From the NCBI GenBank assembly GCA_963749515.1, contig CAVVMR010000013.1:1-64000 (forward strand): a stretch of 64,000 nucleotides of DNA, read 5' to 3'. This DNA comes from Gaiellasilicea sp963749515. GTDB lineage: Bacteria > Actinomycetota > Thermoleophilia > Gaiellales > Gaiellaceae. The notes under the pieces were generated by a model. That model had not been told where the DNA came from, did no database searches, and saw only the letters and a program-made list of their open reading frames with translations. This document shows, in pieces, positions 39,266-47,794 of the stretch (its first letter is position 1; every line of letters begins with the position of its first letter). Both the position numbers and the translations under genes were made by a program.

Positions 39266-40170
39266 TGCCGCCGCCGCTCACCTTCCCGCTGAAGCCCAAA
39301 CGGCGGCTGGTCGGCCTGGCGTACGGCTCGATCCACAGCGCGCGCCGAGGGACGGGCTCCGACGTCGCCGGCTCGCGGCCGTACCGTCGCGGCGACGACG
39401 TCAAGGCGATCGACTGGCCCGCCTCCGCGAAGCTGTCGCGGGCACGCGGCCTGGACGAGTTCGTCGTTCGCGAGCACTACGCCGACGAGGCGCCCCGCAT
39501 AGTCGTCCTCTGCGACCGCCGGCCCTCGATGTCGCTCTATCCGCCGGGCTGGCCGTGGCTCGAGAAACCGCGTGCGATCGAGGCCGTCCTGCGCCTGGTC
39601 GCCGACAGCGCACGTGCCGTCCAGGGCTACATCGGATATCTCGACCATGGCTCGGGCGAATCGCACTGGCAGCCGCCGCAGAGCCAGCGGACGCTCCAGG
39701 AGCTGAACCCGGACCGGCCGTTCCAGGCGCCGCCCGACGCACTCGAGCGTGGGCTCGAGGAGCTGATCCGCCACCGGCGCGACGTGCCCGCAGGCTCGTT
39801 CGTGTTCGTCGTCTCGGACTTCCTCACGCCGCCTCGACGCGAGCTCTGGCTGCGCTTGCTGGCGCGCCGGCTCGATGTGATCCCGGTGCTCGTCCAGGAT
39901 CCGGTGTGGGAGCAGAGCTTCCCCGACGTCGGCGGCATCGTCCTCCCGTTCACCGACCCCGCGACCGGGAGGACCGCCCACGCCGAGCTGACGCCGTCCG
40001 AGGCCCGAGAGCGGCGACGTGCGAATGAGGAACGACGCGCGCAGCTCGTCCGGATGCTCCGCGGGCTCGACCTCGAACCGGTGCTCGTCGAGACGACCGA
40101 GGTGAGCAGCGTCCACGCCGCGTTTCTCGCCTGGGCCGACCGACGGCGGCGCGCGCGGGGCCGAGCATGA
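39265..40170 (+). CDS. DUF58 protein
   Basis: A 301-residue DUF58 protein, the usual partner of MoxR. The motif SDVAGSRPYRRGDDVKAIDWPASAKL (split here at residues 36-61) is diagnostic; a VWA-like fold follows, beginning PRIVVLCDRRPSMSL, where the metal-site DxSxS is changed to DRRPS. The GTG at 39265 shares its G with the TAG stop of moxR. It lacks the N-terminal membrane helices found in some DUF58 proteins. Confidence 0.88.
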   Translation: MPPPLTFPLKPKRRLVGLAYGSIHSARRGTGSDVAGSRPYRRGDDVKAIDWPASAKLSRARGLDEFVVREHYADEAPRIVVLCDRRPSMSLYPPGWPWLEKPRAIEAVLRLVADSARAVQGYIGYLDHGSGESHWQPPQSQRTLQELNPDRPFQAPPDALERGLEELIRHRRDVPAGSFVFVVSDFLTPPRRELWLRLLARRLDVIPVLVQDPVWEQSFPDVGGIVLPFTDPATGRTAHAELTPSEARERRRANEERRAQLVRMLRGLDLEPVLVETTEVSSVHAAFLAWADRRRRARGRA

Positions 40171-41112
40171 TCGGCCGGACGGTGGCGCTGACGTGCTTCG
40201 CCGTGTTGCTGCTGGCCCCGACGGCGATCGCGGAGGACGCGCTTCCCGGTGGCCGCGCGCTCGTTGCGAACGCATCGGTCTCGCCGTCGACCCACCTCTT
40301 CGGCGACACGGTCGCCGCCCGCCTGGACATCGTGCTCGACGCCGCTCAGTTCGAGCCGGACCGACTCCGGACGCGGCTGCAGTTCGAGCCCTACGAGACC
40401 GTCGGTCGCGTCGTCGAGACCCGCCGCGAGGTGGGGAGAGCTCGTCCACCTGCGTTACGAGACGACGCTGCGCTGTCTCCACGAACGGTGCCTCGCACCG
40501 CGTCTCGAGACGCCATTGGGCAGGCAGGAGGAGGGGCGCGGCGAGCGTCACACGATCCGGTTGGCGCCGGTCGAGATCCTGTACAGGGAGACCGGCGGCA
40601 GCACGACGCTGCTGCTGACCAGGCAATTTCCGGCCCTCCAGGTCGTCTCCCGCATCAACACCGCGCAGTCGCTCGACCCGAATGCGAGGCCGGGACCGCA
40701 AGGTGCGTTCGTGGCGAGCACCGAGCCGCCGGCACCGACCTATCGGGTCCGGCCCGCACTGCTCGCCGGCGGGGCCCTCGTCGCGGCGCTGCTCGTCGTG
40801 CTCTTCCCCTCGATCCTCCTCTGGCGCTTCGCCCAGATCCGCTGGCGGGCCACCCGCCGGAAGCGGCCGCTTTCCCCGCTCGAACGAGCTCTCGTCCTGG
40901 TCGACTGGACCGCCCGCCGCGACGACGACGAGGATCGGCGTAAGGCACTCGAGGCACTCGCCGACGTGCTCGAGCACGAAGGCGCGCGCCCGCTCGCCGA
41001 GACCACACGCGCGCTCGCCTGGGCCGAGGAGCCGCCGCCGCCAGAGCTGGCGACCCAGGCCGGCTCCGAGGGCAGGCGCGCCCTCGGTGGAGGCGGTGAG
41101 CGGCATGCGTGA
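40167..41112 (+). pseudogene. BatD-like membrane protein gene, broken by a +1 frameshift
   Basis: The first part (from ATG 40167) gives a signal peptide and beta-rich extracytoplasmic sequence up to REVG; the second part, in the next frame, continues as ELVHLRYETTLRC and ends with a membrane helix (LLAGGALVAALLVVLFPSILLW) and a cytoplasmic tail, stop at 41112. Removing one G from GGGG at 40433-40436 joins them as REVGELVHLRY, about 314 residues. The shift may be a homopolymer sequencing error, a true inactivation or slippage. Position between DUF58 and VWA genes matches BatD/oxygen-tolerance proteins of MoxR operons. Confidence 0.75.
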
Positions 41113-41944
41113 CCGGCTTCGCCGGCGCGACGCCAGGCTCCCCTACGGCGAGCTGAGCTCGCTCCGGCGCCCGATCGTCCGGACGACGCTGTTTCGTGCC
41201 GTGCTCGGCCTTTGCCTCGCCGGTGTGCTCCTCGCGGCGCTCGTCGTCGCGCGGGGCCGGGACGCGCGCCCGGACCCGCTGCTCCCCGTCGGCACGACCG
41301 GGATGATCGTCCTCGACCTCTCGGCGAGCGCGGGCCTGCAGCCGGCCTTTGGCGAGCTGCTTCGCCGAGTGGCGGCCGCCGACGAGCCGACCGGCGTTGT
41401 CGCCTTCTCGGACGTTGCCTACGAGCTCGTCCCGCCGGGTACGCCCGGACGCGATCTCGCGCCGATGATCCGCCTCTTCTCGGGCAAGGGTCGCGCGAAC
41501 CCGTGGTCCGCATTCCAGACGGGGACGAACCTCTCCGCCGGGCTCGAAGCCGGACGCGCTGCGCTCGAGCGGGACGGCATCGAAAGGGGCTCGATCCTGC
41601 TCGCCAGCGACCTCGAGTTCTTCCCGGACGACGTCCCACGGCTGATCGCGACCTTGACCGAGATGCGCAACGACGGGACCGAGCTGAGGATCCTCGCGCT
41701 CGGTGCGAGGGAGGAGCAGCGCCGCTTCTTCGCGCGGATCGTCGGGCCGGACATCTTCGTCGAGCTCGCTGACGCGGCCGAGTCGGCTGTCGCCGCGCAG
41801 CCCGAGCGCCGCTTCCGGCTCGCCGAGGAGGACGCTCCCTGGCTCTTCCTGGCGCTCGCTCTCGCGCTGACGCTGCTGCTCGCGGCCAACGAACGGCTCT
41901 GCGGCCGGCTGGAGCTGCCCCGCCCGGGAGGGGAGCCTGGGTGA
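41105..41944 (+). CDS. VWA-domain membrane protein 1
   Basis: A 279-residue protein with an N-terminal membrane helix (about 28-48, RAVLGLCLAGVLLAALVVA), a von Willebrand A domain (about 60-225) with the MIDAS motif DLSAS and later GTNLSAG threonine and LLASDLEFF aspartate, and a second helix near the C-terminus (WLFLALALALTLLLA). The ion site thus looks intact. It is a probable MoxR client. It overlaps the end of the frameshifted gene by 8 bp and the next gene by 4 bp. Confidence 0.83.
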   Translation: MRDRLRRRDARLPYGELSSLRRPIVRTTLFRAVLGLCLAGVLLAALVVARGRDARPDPLLPVGTTGMIVLDLSASAGLQPAFGELLRRVAAADEPTGVVAFSDVAYELVPPGTPGRDLAPMIRLFSGKGRANPWSAFQTGTNLSAGLEAGRAALERDGIERGSILLASDLEFFPDDVPRLIATLTEMRNDGTELRILALGAREEQRRFFARIVGPDIFVELADAAESAVAAQPERRFRLAEEDAPWLFLALALALTLLLAANERLCGRLELPRPGGEPG

Positions 41945-42564
41945 GGCGACGCGCTTTCCTGATCCCCGCATCGGTGCTCGCGCTGGGCGTCGCTGCGCTC
42001 CTGACCATCTTCGCGATCGACGTGCTCCGCTGGAGCAGGGCACTCGAGACCCAGGATGTCCACTTCCTCGCAGCGCCGACGCAAGCAAGGTTCTCACCGC
42101 CGCCGAGCCTCGTTCCCTTCGGCGTCGCCGAGGACGCGCTCGGGGCCGGCGACGACCTCGCCTTCCGGCGGCAGCTCCAGGGGTTCGCACGGGTTCGGCC
42201 CGGTGTCAACTTCACGCAGGAGCTCCGGGCCCTCCGTGCCGAGACCCAGCTCGGGCTCGCCGGGCTGAGCCGCAGCGACCCGGATGCACGTCGGCGGTCA
42301 CGCGCGGCCAACATGTCCGGCGTCATCGCTCTCAACGAGAACCTCGCTCCGAGGGATGGGGAAGCCCTCGCGAACCTGATCACGGTGGCCATCGGCTCCT
42401 TCCGGAACGCGGTCGAGATCGATCCTGCGAACGCCGACGCGAAGGTCAATCTCGAGCTCGCGCTCCGGATCGCCGACGCTGCGAGCCTTAGTGGTGACGC
42501 GCCTTCCGGCGGGCGCAATCGGGGCCAGAGCGCGGGCCTCGGGCAGCCCGGCAGCGGCTACTGA
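41941..42564 (+). CDS. BatC-like exported protein
   Basis: A 207-residue protein with an N-terminal membrane helix (about residues 8-27) and an extracytoplasmic part that contains one TPR-like helical pair (FRNAVEIDPANADAKVNLELAL, near 155-176) and a glycine-rich tail (GGRNRGQSAGLGQPGSG). In MoxR operons this position is held by BatC-type TPR proteins that scaffold the VWA proteins. The GTG overlaps the preceding stop. Confidence 0.7.
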   Translation: MRRRAFLIPASVLALGVAALLTIFAIDVLRWSRALETQDVHFLAAPTQARFSPPPSLVPFGVAEDALGAGDDLAFRRQLQGFARVRPGVNFTQELRALRAETQLGLAGLSRSDPDARRRSRAANMSGVIALNENLAPRDGEALANLITVAIGSFRNAVEIDPANADAKVNLELALRIADAASLSGDAPSGGRNRGQSAGLGQPGSGY

Positions 42565-42566
42565 CG

Positions 42567-43523
42567 GTGGGCGCGCTCTCCTTCCTGACTCCCGGCGCGG
42601 CGCTGGTCGCGCTCGCAGCCTTGCTCCCGGTGGTCGTGTTCGCCGGGCGCGAGCGGCGCGCAAGGCGCGTCAGGACGGCCCTGGGCCTCGCCGAGCCGCC
42701 CGCCGGGCCGCGGAGGAGGCTCCTGGCGGCGCTCGTAGCGGTCCCCGTGCTCGTCGGCGTTGCTGCCGCACAGCCCGTGCTCGATCGCTCCACGGCGCAG
42801 CAGGCGCGAACCGACGCAGAGATCTTCTTCGTCCTCGACACCTCCCGGTCGATGCTCGCGTCGGCCGCACCGGAGGGTCGGACGAGGCTCGACCGGGCAC
42901 GGCTCGCGGCGCGCGAGATCCGGAGTCGGTTCGCTCAGGTGCCGGCCGGCATTGCGTCGCTGACGGATCGGACGCTGCCGCATCTCTTTCCCACACTCGA
43001 CGTGGTGACCTTCCGGTCGACGCTGAACCGCTCGGTCGGGATCGAGCGTCCGCCCCCAGCCGGCTTCGGGACTGTCGCGACGGATCTCGGCTCGCTCGGC
43101 GCCGTCGCGCGCCAGAGCTACTTCTCGGCCACCGCGCGCAGGCGGCTGCTCGTCGTCCTGACAGACGGTGAGACACAGCGGGTGCAGTCCGGGCTCGCCG
43201 CCGCCCTTCGCACGGCGCGTGTCAGCACCGTCTTCGTCCACGTCTGGCAGGCGCGCGAGTCGGTCTATGTCACGTCCGCGCCGGAGCGTCAGTACCGCTC
43301 CGACCCAGCGAGCCGGCAGAAGCTGTCGCAGCTCGCGGCCGCCGTCGACGGCAGGGCCTTCTCCGAGAGTGACGTTCGTGGTGCGATTGCCTACGCCCGA
43401 GCCCAGCTCGGCGAGGGCCCGACCCTGCCTCGTCAGCAGCGCGACCTGTTCGCGCTGATGCCCTACGTGACGCTGGCGGCGGCCGTGCCGCTCGGGTTCC
43501 TGCTCCGCCGGCGGAATCTCTGA
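42567..43523 (+). CDS. VWA-domain membrane protein 2 (BatA-like)
   Basis: A 318-residue protein of BatA/BatB layout: two N-terminal membrane helices (about 6-26 and 48-66), a VWA domain (about 80-280) with an intact DTSRS MIDAS motif, T in GTVATDLGSLG and D in VVLTDGETQRV, and a C-terminal helix (LMPYVTLAAAVPLGFLL). It begins 2 bp after the BatC-like stop and ends the operon; the selenoprotein gene converges 6 bp beyond. It likely forms a metal-dependent complex with MoxR and the first VWA protein. Confidence 0.86.
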   Translation: MGALSFLTPGAALVALAALLPVVVFAGRERRARRVRTALGLAEPPAGPRRRLLAALVAVPVLVGVAAAQPVLDRSTAQQARTDAEIFFVLDTSRSMLASAAPEGRTRLDRARLAAREIRSRFAQVPAGIASLTDRTLPHLFPTLDVVTFRSTLNRSVGIERPPPAGFGTVATDLGSLGAVARQSYFSATARRRLLVVLTDGETQRVQSGLAAALRTARVSTVFVHVWQARESVYVTSAPERQYRSDPASRQKLSQLAAAVDGRAFSESDVRGAIAYARAQLGEGPTLPRQQRDLFALMPYVTLAAAVPLGFLLRRRNL

Positions 43524-43529
43524 GCGAGG

Positions 43530-44087
43530 CTAGAGCTGGGCGCGCAGCGCGGCGAGCAGCTGCTCGCCCTCGTAGAGCACCGGCCCACCGGAGGCGGCAA
43601 GCGGTGCCGGCGCATCGCCCCAGGTCGCGGCCGGTCCGAAGACGTAGTAGACGTCGTAGACGAAGCCGGAGAAGCCGAGGCCGCCGAGATCGGTCTCGGC
43701 GAAATAGGTGCCCGTGATCCCCTCTCCGTCCCAGTACTGGGTCACGCGAGGGTCGGCCAGGATCGACTCGTCGATCTCATCGCGTCCGTCGGTGGCGCGC
43801 TGGTTGAGCCAGACCGCGTGGATCCGAAGCTCCTCCGACTGCTCCTTGTCGAGGATGTTCTCCCGCACCCAACGGGCGCCGGCGAGGCAGGTGCCTCAGG
43901 TCGGTGAGAAGAGGAGGAGCACGCGCGGCTTGCCGGCATCCGCCTCGAACCCTGCGCGTAGATCCAGGACGTTCGCGAGCTCCCGAACGCCGTCTGCAGG
44001 CGCAGCCTCCGGCGGAGCCGTCTCCTCGTCGCCGCCGCAGCCTGCGAGCGCCAGCACGGCGAGCAGCAGGAGTGCCGCGCGCCGCAC
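43530..44087 (-). CDS. Thioredoxin-like lipoprotein, probable selenoprotein (Sec64)
   Basis: Read through one in-frame TGA (43896-43898), the frame encodes 185 residues: a lipoprotein signal with lipobox LALAGC, then a thioredoxin-fold domain whose redox motif is SPT-U-GTC (Sec64, Cys67) in place of CxxC, continuing LAGARWVRENI and DPRVTQYWDGE to the stop at 43530. Both halves are in the same frame and neither makes sense alone. A hairpin with loop GUU at +23 to +25 follows the UGA. It should be a membrane-anchored thiol/selenol oxidoreductase outside the cytosol. The GTG at 44087 is 2 bp after hemQ, so they form one operon. Genome selA/selB/selC/selD genes are not in this window. Confidence 0.83.
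43860..43898 (-). promoter_or_regulatory. Bacterial SECIS-like element
   Basis: Counting from the base after UGA (43895), bases +17 to +22 (GCGCCC) pair with +26 to +31 (GGGUGC) around loop G23-U24-U25. A lower stem pairs +10 to +15 with +32 to +36, with single bulged G at +13 and +16. In the E. coli fdhF SECIS, as I recall it, a bulged base at +17 and loop G23 and U24 are needed for SelB, so the geometry agrees closely. Confidence 0.72.
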
Positions 44088-44089
44088 GG

Positions 44090-44791
44090 CTAGGCGCGGA
44101 CGTGCGCGGTGGCGCCGTCGAGGGCGTCGAGCGCGGCGCGGACGGTCATGCCCTCACCGACGAAGATCGGCGTGTCGCGCTCGGTGTACGCAGATGCCTC
44201 GCTCTCGCGCAGCGTCTGCATCAGGTGCATGAAGTCGGACGGCTCGTCGCACTCGAACGCCGTCATGAACTCCTGGTCGTCGATCCCGAACGAGTACGTG
44301 GTGTGGTTGTGGATCGTCTCGAACTCGCGCCCGATGCGTATGTGCTCGTCCATCGCCCGCTGCCGGTCTTCCAGCGGCAGGGTGTACCACGGCCGGACCT
44401 TCACGAACGGGTAGACGACGAGGTACGGGGATCCCTTGGGGATGATCTTGCGGGGCCGTCGTGCCTCTGTGTAGGGCGAGGCCTTCGTCGTCGCGAGGTA
44501 GCTGTACGGCGTCTCGAGCCAGCCGGCGAGCGGCGTGCCGTTCAGCGCCGAACCGAGCTCACCCAGGTCGGCGTACCGCTCGGTGATCTTCCAGAAGAAG
44601 AAGTCACAGTCCGGCCGGACGCCCGCGGTGGAGTACGCCCGCAGATGCTCGAACCGCTCGCTCCAGCTCTCGATCACGTCCGCGAACGCATCCTTCGTCG
44701 CAGCGCGCTCGTCCACCGGCAGGCGGCGCCACGCGGGGTCGAGCTTGTAGAACGAGTACGCGACGTACTGGCCCTGGGAGGGAGTGCTCAC
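44090..44791 (-). CDS. hemQ: Coproheme decarboxylase (HemQ, chlorite-dismutase family)
   Basis: A 233-residue protein of the actinobacterial/firmicute HemQ type, the last enzyme of the coproporphyrin-dependent heme pathway (coproheme III to heme b, using peroxide). YVAYSFYKLDPAWRRLP opens the fold; WYTLPLEDRQRAMDEHIRIG contains the substrate tyrosine region, and the proximal histidine is likely in ETIHNHTTYSFG. The distal arginine of true chlorite dismutases is not evident. The GTG at 44791 is chosen because TACCAT lies 6 nt upstream; GTG 44797 is two codons earlier. The downstream partner is the probable selenoprotein. Confidence 0.92.
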   Translation of the reverse strand: MSTPSQGQYVAYSFYKLDPAWRRLPVDERAATKDAFADVIESWSERFEHLRAYSTAGVRPDCDFFFWKITERYADLGELGSALNGTPLAGWLETPYSYLATTKASPYTEARRPRKIIPKGSPYLVVYPFVKVRPWYTLPLEDRQRAMDEHIRIGREFETIHNHTTYSFGIDDQEFMTAFECDEPSDFMHLMQTLRESEASAYTERDTPIFVGEGMTVRAALDALDGATAHVRA

Positions 44792-44807
44792 AGGCACATG
44801 GTACGCA

Positions 44808-45890
44808 CTAGCAGCCAGCGGCCTGGACGGCGTTGCGCACGGGCGCGAGGCTCGCCTTCGGCGTCCCGTCGACGTAGTAGACGCCGGACTGGAAGCCGGT
44901 GAGCGCAGGCTCGTCGTGCGAGTGGAAGAGCAGGAGCCCGACGACGTTCTCCTGGCAGGAGGCGAGCTCGATCGCGCGGCGGTAGAAGTCGGCCTGGGTC
45001 GCCTCGCCGACGGGCGCGCCCGGCTCCGTGCCCTCGTAGAGCGAGGCCTTCGCGGCGGGAATCGCTGTCTCGACGCCGAGCTCGCTGTAGAGGACCGGCA
45101 GTCCGCGGCCGAACGCCTCCGCCAGCAACGGCGCCAGCTTCTCCTCGTAGTCAGCGAGCAGGATCGACGTCGACGCCGGGTCCGTCGGGCGGTCGGGCGG
45201 AATGCTCGAGCTTGCCGGGTAGGGGTGGAAGGCGAACCCGTCGAGCGGCGGGTCGCTCCGGCCGCTCGCCCGGTAGGCCGCGCCGAGATCGCGGATGAAC
45301 GTCGTGGGCGAATGCGTGTCGCGACCGGTGCCGGGCCGGTCGATCCCGCGCGGCCCGAGGGCGCCGCCCCAGATGGTCGCGTCCACGTCGACCTCCTTGG
45401 CCGCGTCGTAGGCCTCGGACAGCAGGGCGAAGTACGCCGGCGCAGCCACATCGTTGCCGGCCTCGTCGAACTGCGGCAGCCAGAAGCGGTTCAGATTCGG
45501 CTCGTTCCCGACCACGATGTCGCGGATCTCGGGGACGTCCCGCACGATCGCCGCGACATACGAGGCGAACTCCGCCCGCGCCTCCGGCGTCAGCGGCGTC
45601 GTCGCCGAGCCCGGGTGGTAGACGCTGAGGAAGATCCGCGTCCCGTCGGCGCGAGCCGCCACATCGCGAAGCACGGCGAGCTCCTCGGGCGGAGGGGCCG
45701 AGAGCCCGGGCTGCCAGAAGCTCGTGACCCCGACGGCGCCGAAGCCGGCCTCTCGCAGCTGGTCGAGAGCCGGACCCGGCTGCCGGACTGCATCGTCGAC
45801 GGCGCCCACGACGAAGCCCTCGGGAGAGGAATCGCCGCCGCAGGCCGCAAGCGAGAGCACGGCGAGAACCGTGATGGTGACCGCACGCAC
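44808..45890 (-). CDS. Lipoprotein with glycoside-hydrolase-like TIM barrel
   Basis: A 360-residue exported lipoprotein (lipobox LSLAAC near residue 17). The rest reads as a clan-A glycosidase-like barrel: VVGNEPNLNRFW carries the acid/base glutamate position (NEP) and LYSELGVET the nucleophile position (E in beta-strand 7), with FHPYP between. It may attack polysaccharide at the cell surface, but no specific GH family can be named. The GTG at 45890 is preferred over ATG 45911, which overlaps uvrC, because TAGCGT lies 7 nt upstream of it. Confidence 0.78.
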   Translation of the reverse strand: MRAVTITVLAVLSLAACGGDSSPEGFVVGAVDDAVRQPGPALDQLREAGFGAVGVTSFWQPGLSAPPPEELAVLRDVAARADGTRIFLSVYHPGSATTPLTPEARAEFASYVAAIVRDVPEIRDIVVGNEPNLNRFWLPQFDEAGNDVAAPAYFALLSEAYDAAKEVDVDATIWGGALGPRGIDRPGTGRDTHSPTTFIRDLGAAYRASGRSDPPLDGFAFHPYPASSSIPPDRPTDPASTSILLADYEEKLAPLLAEAFGRGLPVLYSELGVETAIPAAKASLYEGTEPGAPVGEATQADFYRRAIELASCQENVVGLLLFHSHDEPALTGFQSGVYYVDGTPKASLAPVRNAVQAAGC

Positions 45891-45896
45891 GGGGGC

Positions 45897-45903
45897 TACG
45901 CTA
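45897..45903. promoter_or_regulatory. Overlapping divergent -10 elements
   Basis: The 7-mer TACGCTA contains TACGCT on the plus strand (45897-45902), 7 nt before the uvrC ATG, and TAGCGT on the minus strand (45898-45903), 7 nt before the GTG at 45890. One polymerase-binding spot seems to serve both directions, which would make the two genes compete. Confidence 0.5.
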
Positions 45904-45909
45904 GCTCGC

Positions 45910-47760
45910 ATGGCCGAGCTCGAGCCGAAGCTGAAGCGCCTGCCCGCGAAGCCGGGTGTCTACCTCTTCCGCGACGAGAAGGGCGACGTGCTCTACGTGG
46001 GCAAGGCGAAGTCGCTGCGGTCGCGCGTGCGCTCCTACTTCCAGGCGGGGCGTGGCGACACGCGTTCCTCGATCCCGAACCTCGTGGGCCGGATCGCCGA
46101 TCTCGAGGTGATCGTCACGGCAACGGAGGTCGAGGCACTCCACCTGGAGCAGAATCTCGTCAAGCGCTACCGACCGCCGTTCAACGTCCGGCTGCGCGAC
46201 GACAAGTCGTTCCCGTACATCGCGGTCACGATCGAGGACGACTACCCGCGCGTGATGTTCACGCGCGAGCGGCACCGGCGAGGCGTCCTCTACTTCGGCC
46301 CGTACGCCAACGCGAAGAAGGTGCGCGAGACACTCGACGTGCTCAACCGCGTCTTCCAGTTCCGTCCGTGTGAAGGCCCCAAGCCGGGCCGCCACTCGGG
46401 GATCCCGTGCCTCGACTACCACATCGAGCGCTGCCACGCGCCCTGCGTGGACTACGTCTCGAAGGAGGCGTACGGCGAGATCATCGAGGGGGTGATCAAC
46501 TTCCTCTCGGGCGACACGCGCACGATCGTCCGCGAGCTCCAGCGGCAGATGCGCGATGCGTCGGCCGACGAGCGGTTCGAGGACGCGGCTCGCTACCGGA
46601 ACCGGCTCTTCGCGATCGAGAACCTGGCGGAGAAGCAGGGCGCCGACCGGCGCGAGACGGGCTCGATCGACGTGATCGGGATCGCCGTCGAGCGCGATCG
46701 GGCCGCCGTGCAGGTCTTCCCGCTCCGCGGCGGCAAGATGATCGACCGGCACGGCTTCCACCTCGAGAACGTCGAGGGCCAGGACGTGACCACCGTGCTC
46801 GAGGCGTTCTGCCTGGAGTACTACGGGAACGCGCCGTCGATCCCGCCGCAGCTCGTCGTCCCCACGGAGGCGACCGGGCTCGAGGCGCTCGAGCAGTTCC
46901 TGAGCGAGCTGCGCGGCTCGCGTGTCGAGGTTCGGGCGCCGGCCCGGGGAGAGAAGCGGCGGCTCGCCGAGCTCGCGGCTCAGAACGCGAAGCTCGCGCT
47001 CGACTCCGAGACCCTCGTCTCGGAGCAGAAGCGCCTGCGCCGGGTCTCGGCGCTGGAGGAGCTGCGCGAGGCGCTGAACCTCGAGAGCCTGCCGCTGCGG
47101 ATCGAGTGCTTCGACATCTCGAACATCCAGGGGCAGGAGATCGTCGGCTCGATGGTCGTCTTCCAGGACGGGATGGCGAAGAAGGCGCACTACCGGAAGT
47201 TCGGCGTGCGAGGGCTCGACGGCCAGGACGACTTCGCCGCGATGGCCGAGGTCGTCTCGCGCCGGTTCGCGCGCCTGAACAGCGGGACGGGCGTGGACTA
47301 CGACGAGGGCTTCGCGACCGCGCCGAACCTCGTCGTCATCGACGGCGGCAAGGGTCAGCTCTCCGCCGCGCTCACGGCAATGCAGGCCTACGAGCTCCCA
47401 CGGGTTGCGGTGATCGCGCTCGCCAAGCGGGTGGAGGAGGTCTTCGTCCCCGGCAGGTCGGACCCGATCCTGCTCGACCCGCACAGCGCCGGGCTGCAGC
47501 TCCTGCAGCGCGTTCGCGACGAGGCGCACCGTTTCGCGCTCGACTTTCACCGCCAGCGCAGGTCGGCTCGCTCGCGGGAGTCGCTCTTCGACACGCTCGA
47601 GGGCGTCGGGCCGGTGCGGAGGCGGGCGCTGATCCAGCACTTCGGCTCGACCGAGAGCGTGCTCGCCGCAAGCCAGGAGGAGCTCGAGGGAGTGCCCGGG
47701 GTGCCGGCGAAGACCGCACGCTCGATCTACGCGCAGCTGCACAAGACCGGTCGCGGGTAG
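45910..47760 (+). CDS. uvrC: UvrABC system protein C
   Basis: A 616-residue excinuclease subunit, making the two incisions in nucleotide excision repair. The GIY-YIG domain (GVYLFRDEKGDVLYVGKAKSL, about residues 16-36), the central UVR motif (DASADERFEDAARYRNRLFAIE, about 217-238), the RNase H-like nuclease (IECFDISNIQGQEIVGSMV and VVIDGGKGQL) and a C-terminal helix-hairpin-helix pair (GVGPVRRRALIQHFGS, GVPGVPAKTARSIY) are all present at normal length. The ATG at 45910 is 7 nt behind TACGCT. No SOS box is seen at its promoter. Confidence 0.96.
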   Translation: MAELEPKLKRLPAKPGVYLFRDEKGDVLYVGKAKSLRSRVRSYFQAGRGDTRSSIPNLVGRIADLEVIVTATEVEALHLEQNLVKRYRPPFNVRLRDDKSFPYIAVTIEDDYPRVMFTRERHRRGVLYFGPYANAKKVRETLDVLNRVFQFRPCEGPKPGRHSGIPCLDYHIERCHAPCVDYVSKEAYGEIIEGVINFLSGDTRTIVRELQRQMRDASADERFEDAARYRNRLFAIENLAEKQGADRRETGSIDVIGIAVERDRAAVQVFPLRGGKMIDRHGFHLENVEGQDVTTVLEAFCLEYYGNAPSIPPQLVVPTEATGLEALEQFLSELRGSRVEVRAPARGEKRRLAELAAQNAKLALDSETLVSEQKRLRRVSALEELREALNLESLPLRIECFDISNIQGQEIVGSMVVFQDGMAKKAHYRKFGVRGLDGQDDFAAMAEVVSRRFARLNSGTGVDYDEGFATAPNLVVIDGGKGQLSAALTAMQAYELPRVAVIALAKRVEEVFVPGRSDPILLDPHSAGLQLLQRVRDEAHRFALDFHRQRRSARSRESLFDTLEGVGPVRRRALIQHFGSTESVLAASQEELEGVPGVPAKTARSIYAQLHKTGRG

Positions 47761-47794
47761 AAGAGTCGGGGAAATGTCGGCGTAGACTTCGGGT

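Noticed and set aside
40249..41112. Treating the second reading frame of the BatD-like gene as a separate gene
   Set aside because: Its first 60 residues are an out-of-frame shadow of the signal-peptide-bearing part; protein-like sequence begins only at the frameshift point.
43530..43868. Reading the downstream half of the thioredoxin-like gene as an independent short gene from GTG 43868
   Set aside because: It would start inside the fold, after the redox motif, with no ribosome site, while the same frame continues upstream through one TGA into a lipoprotein signal sequence.
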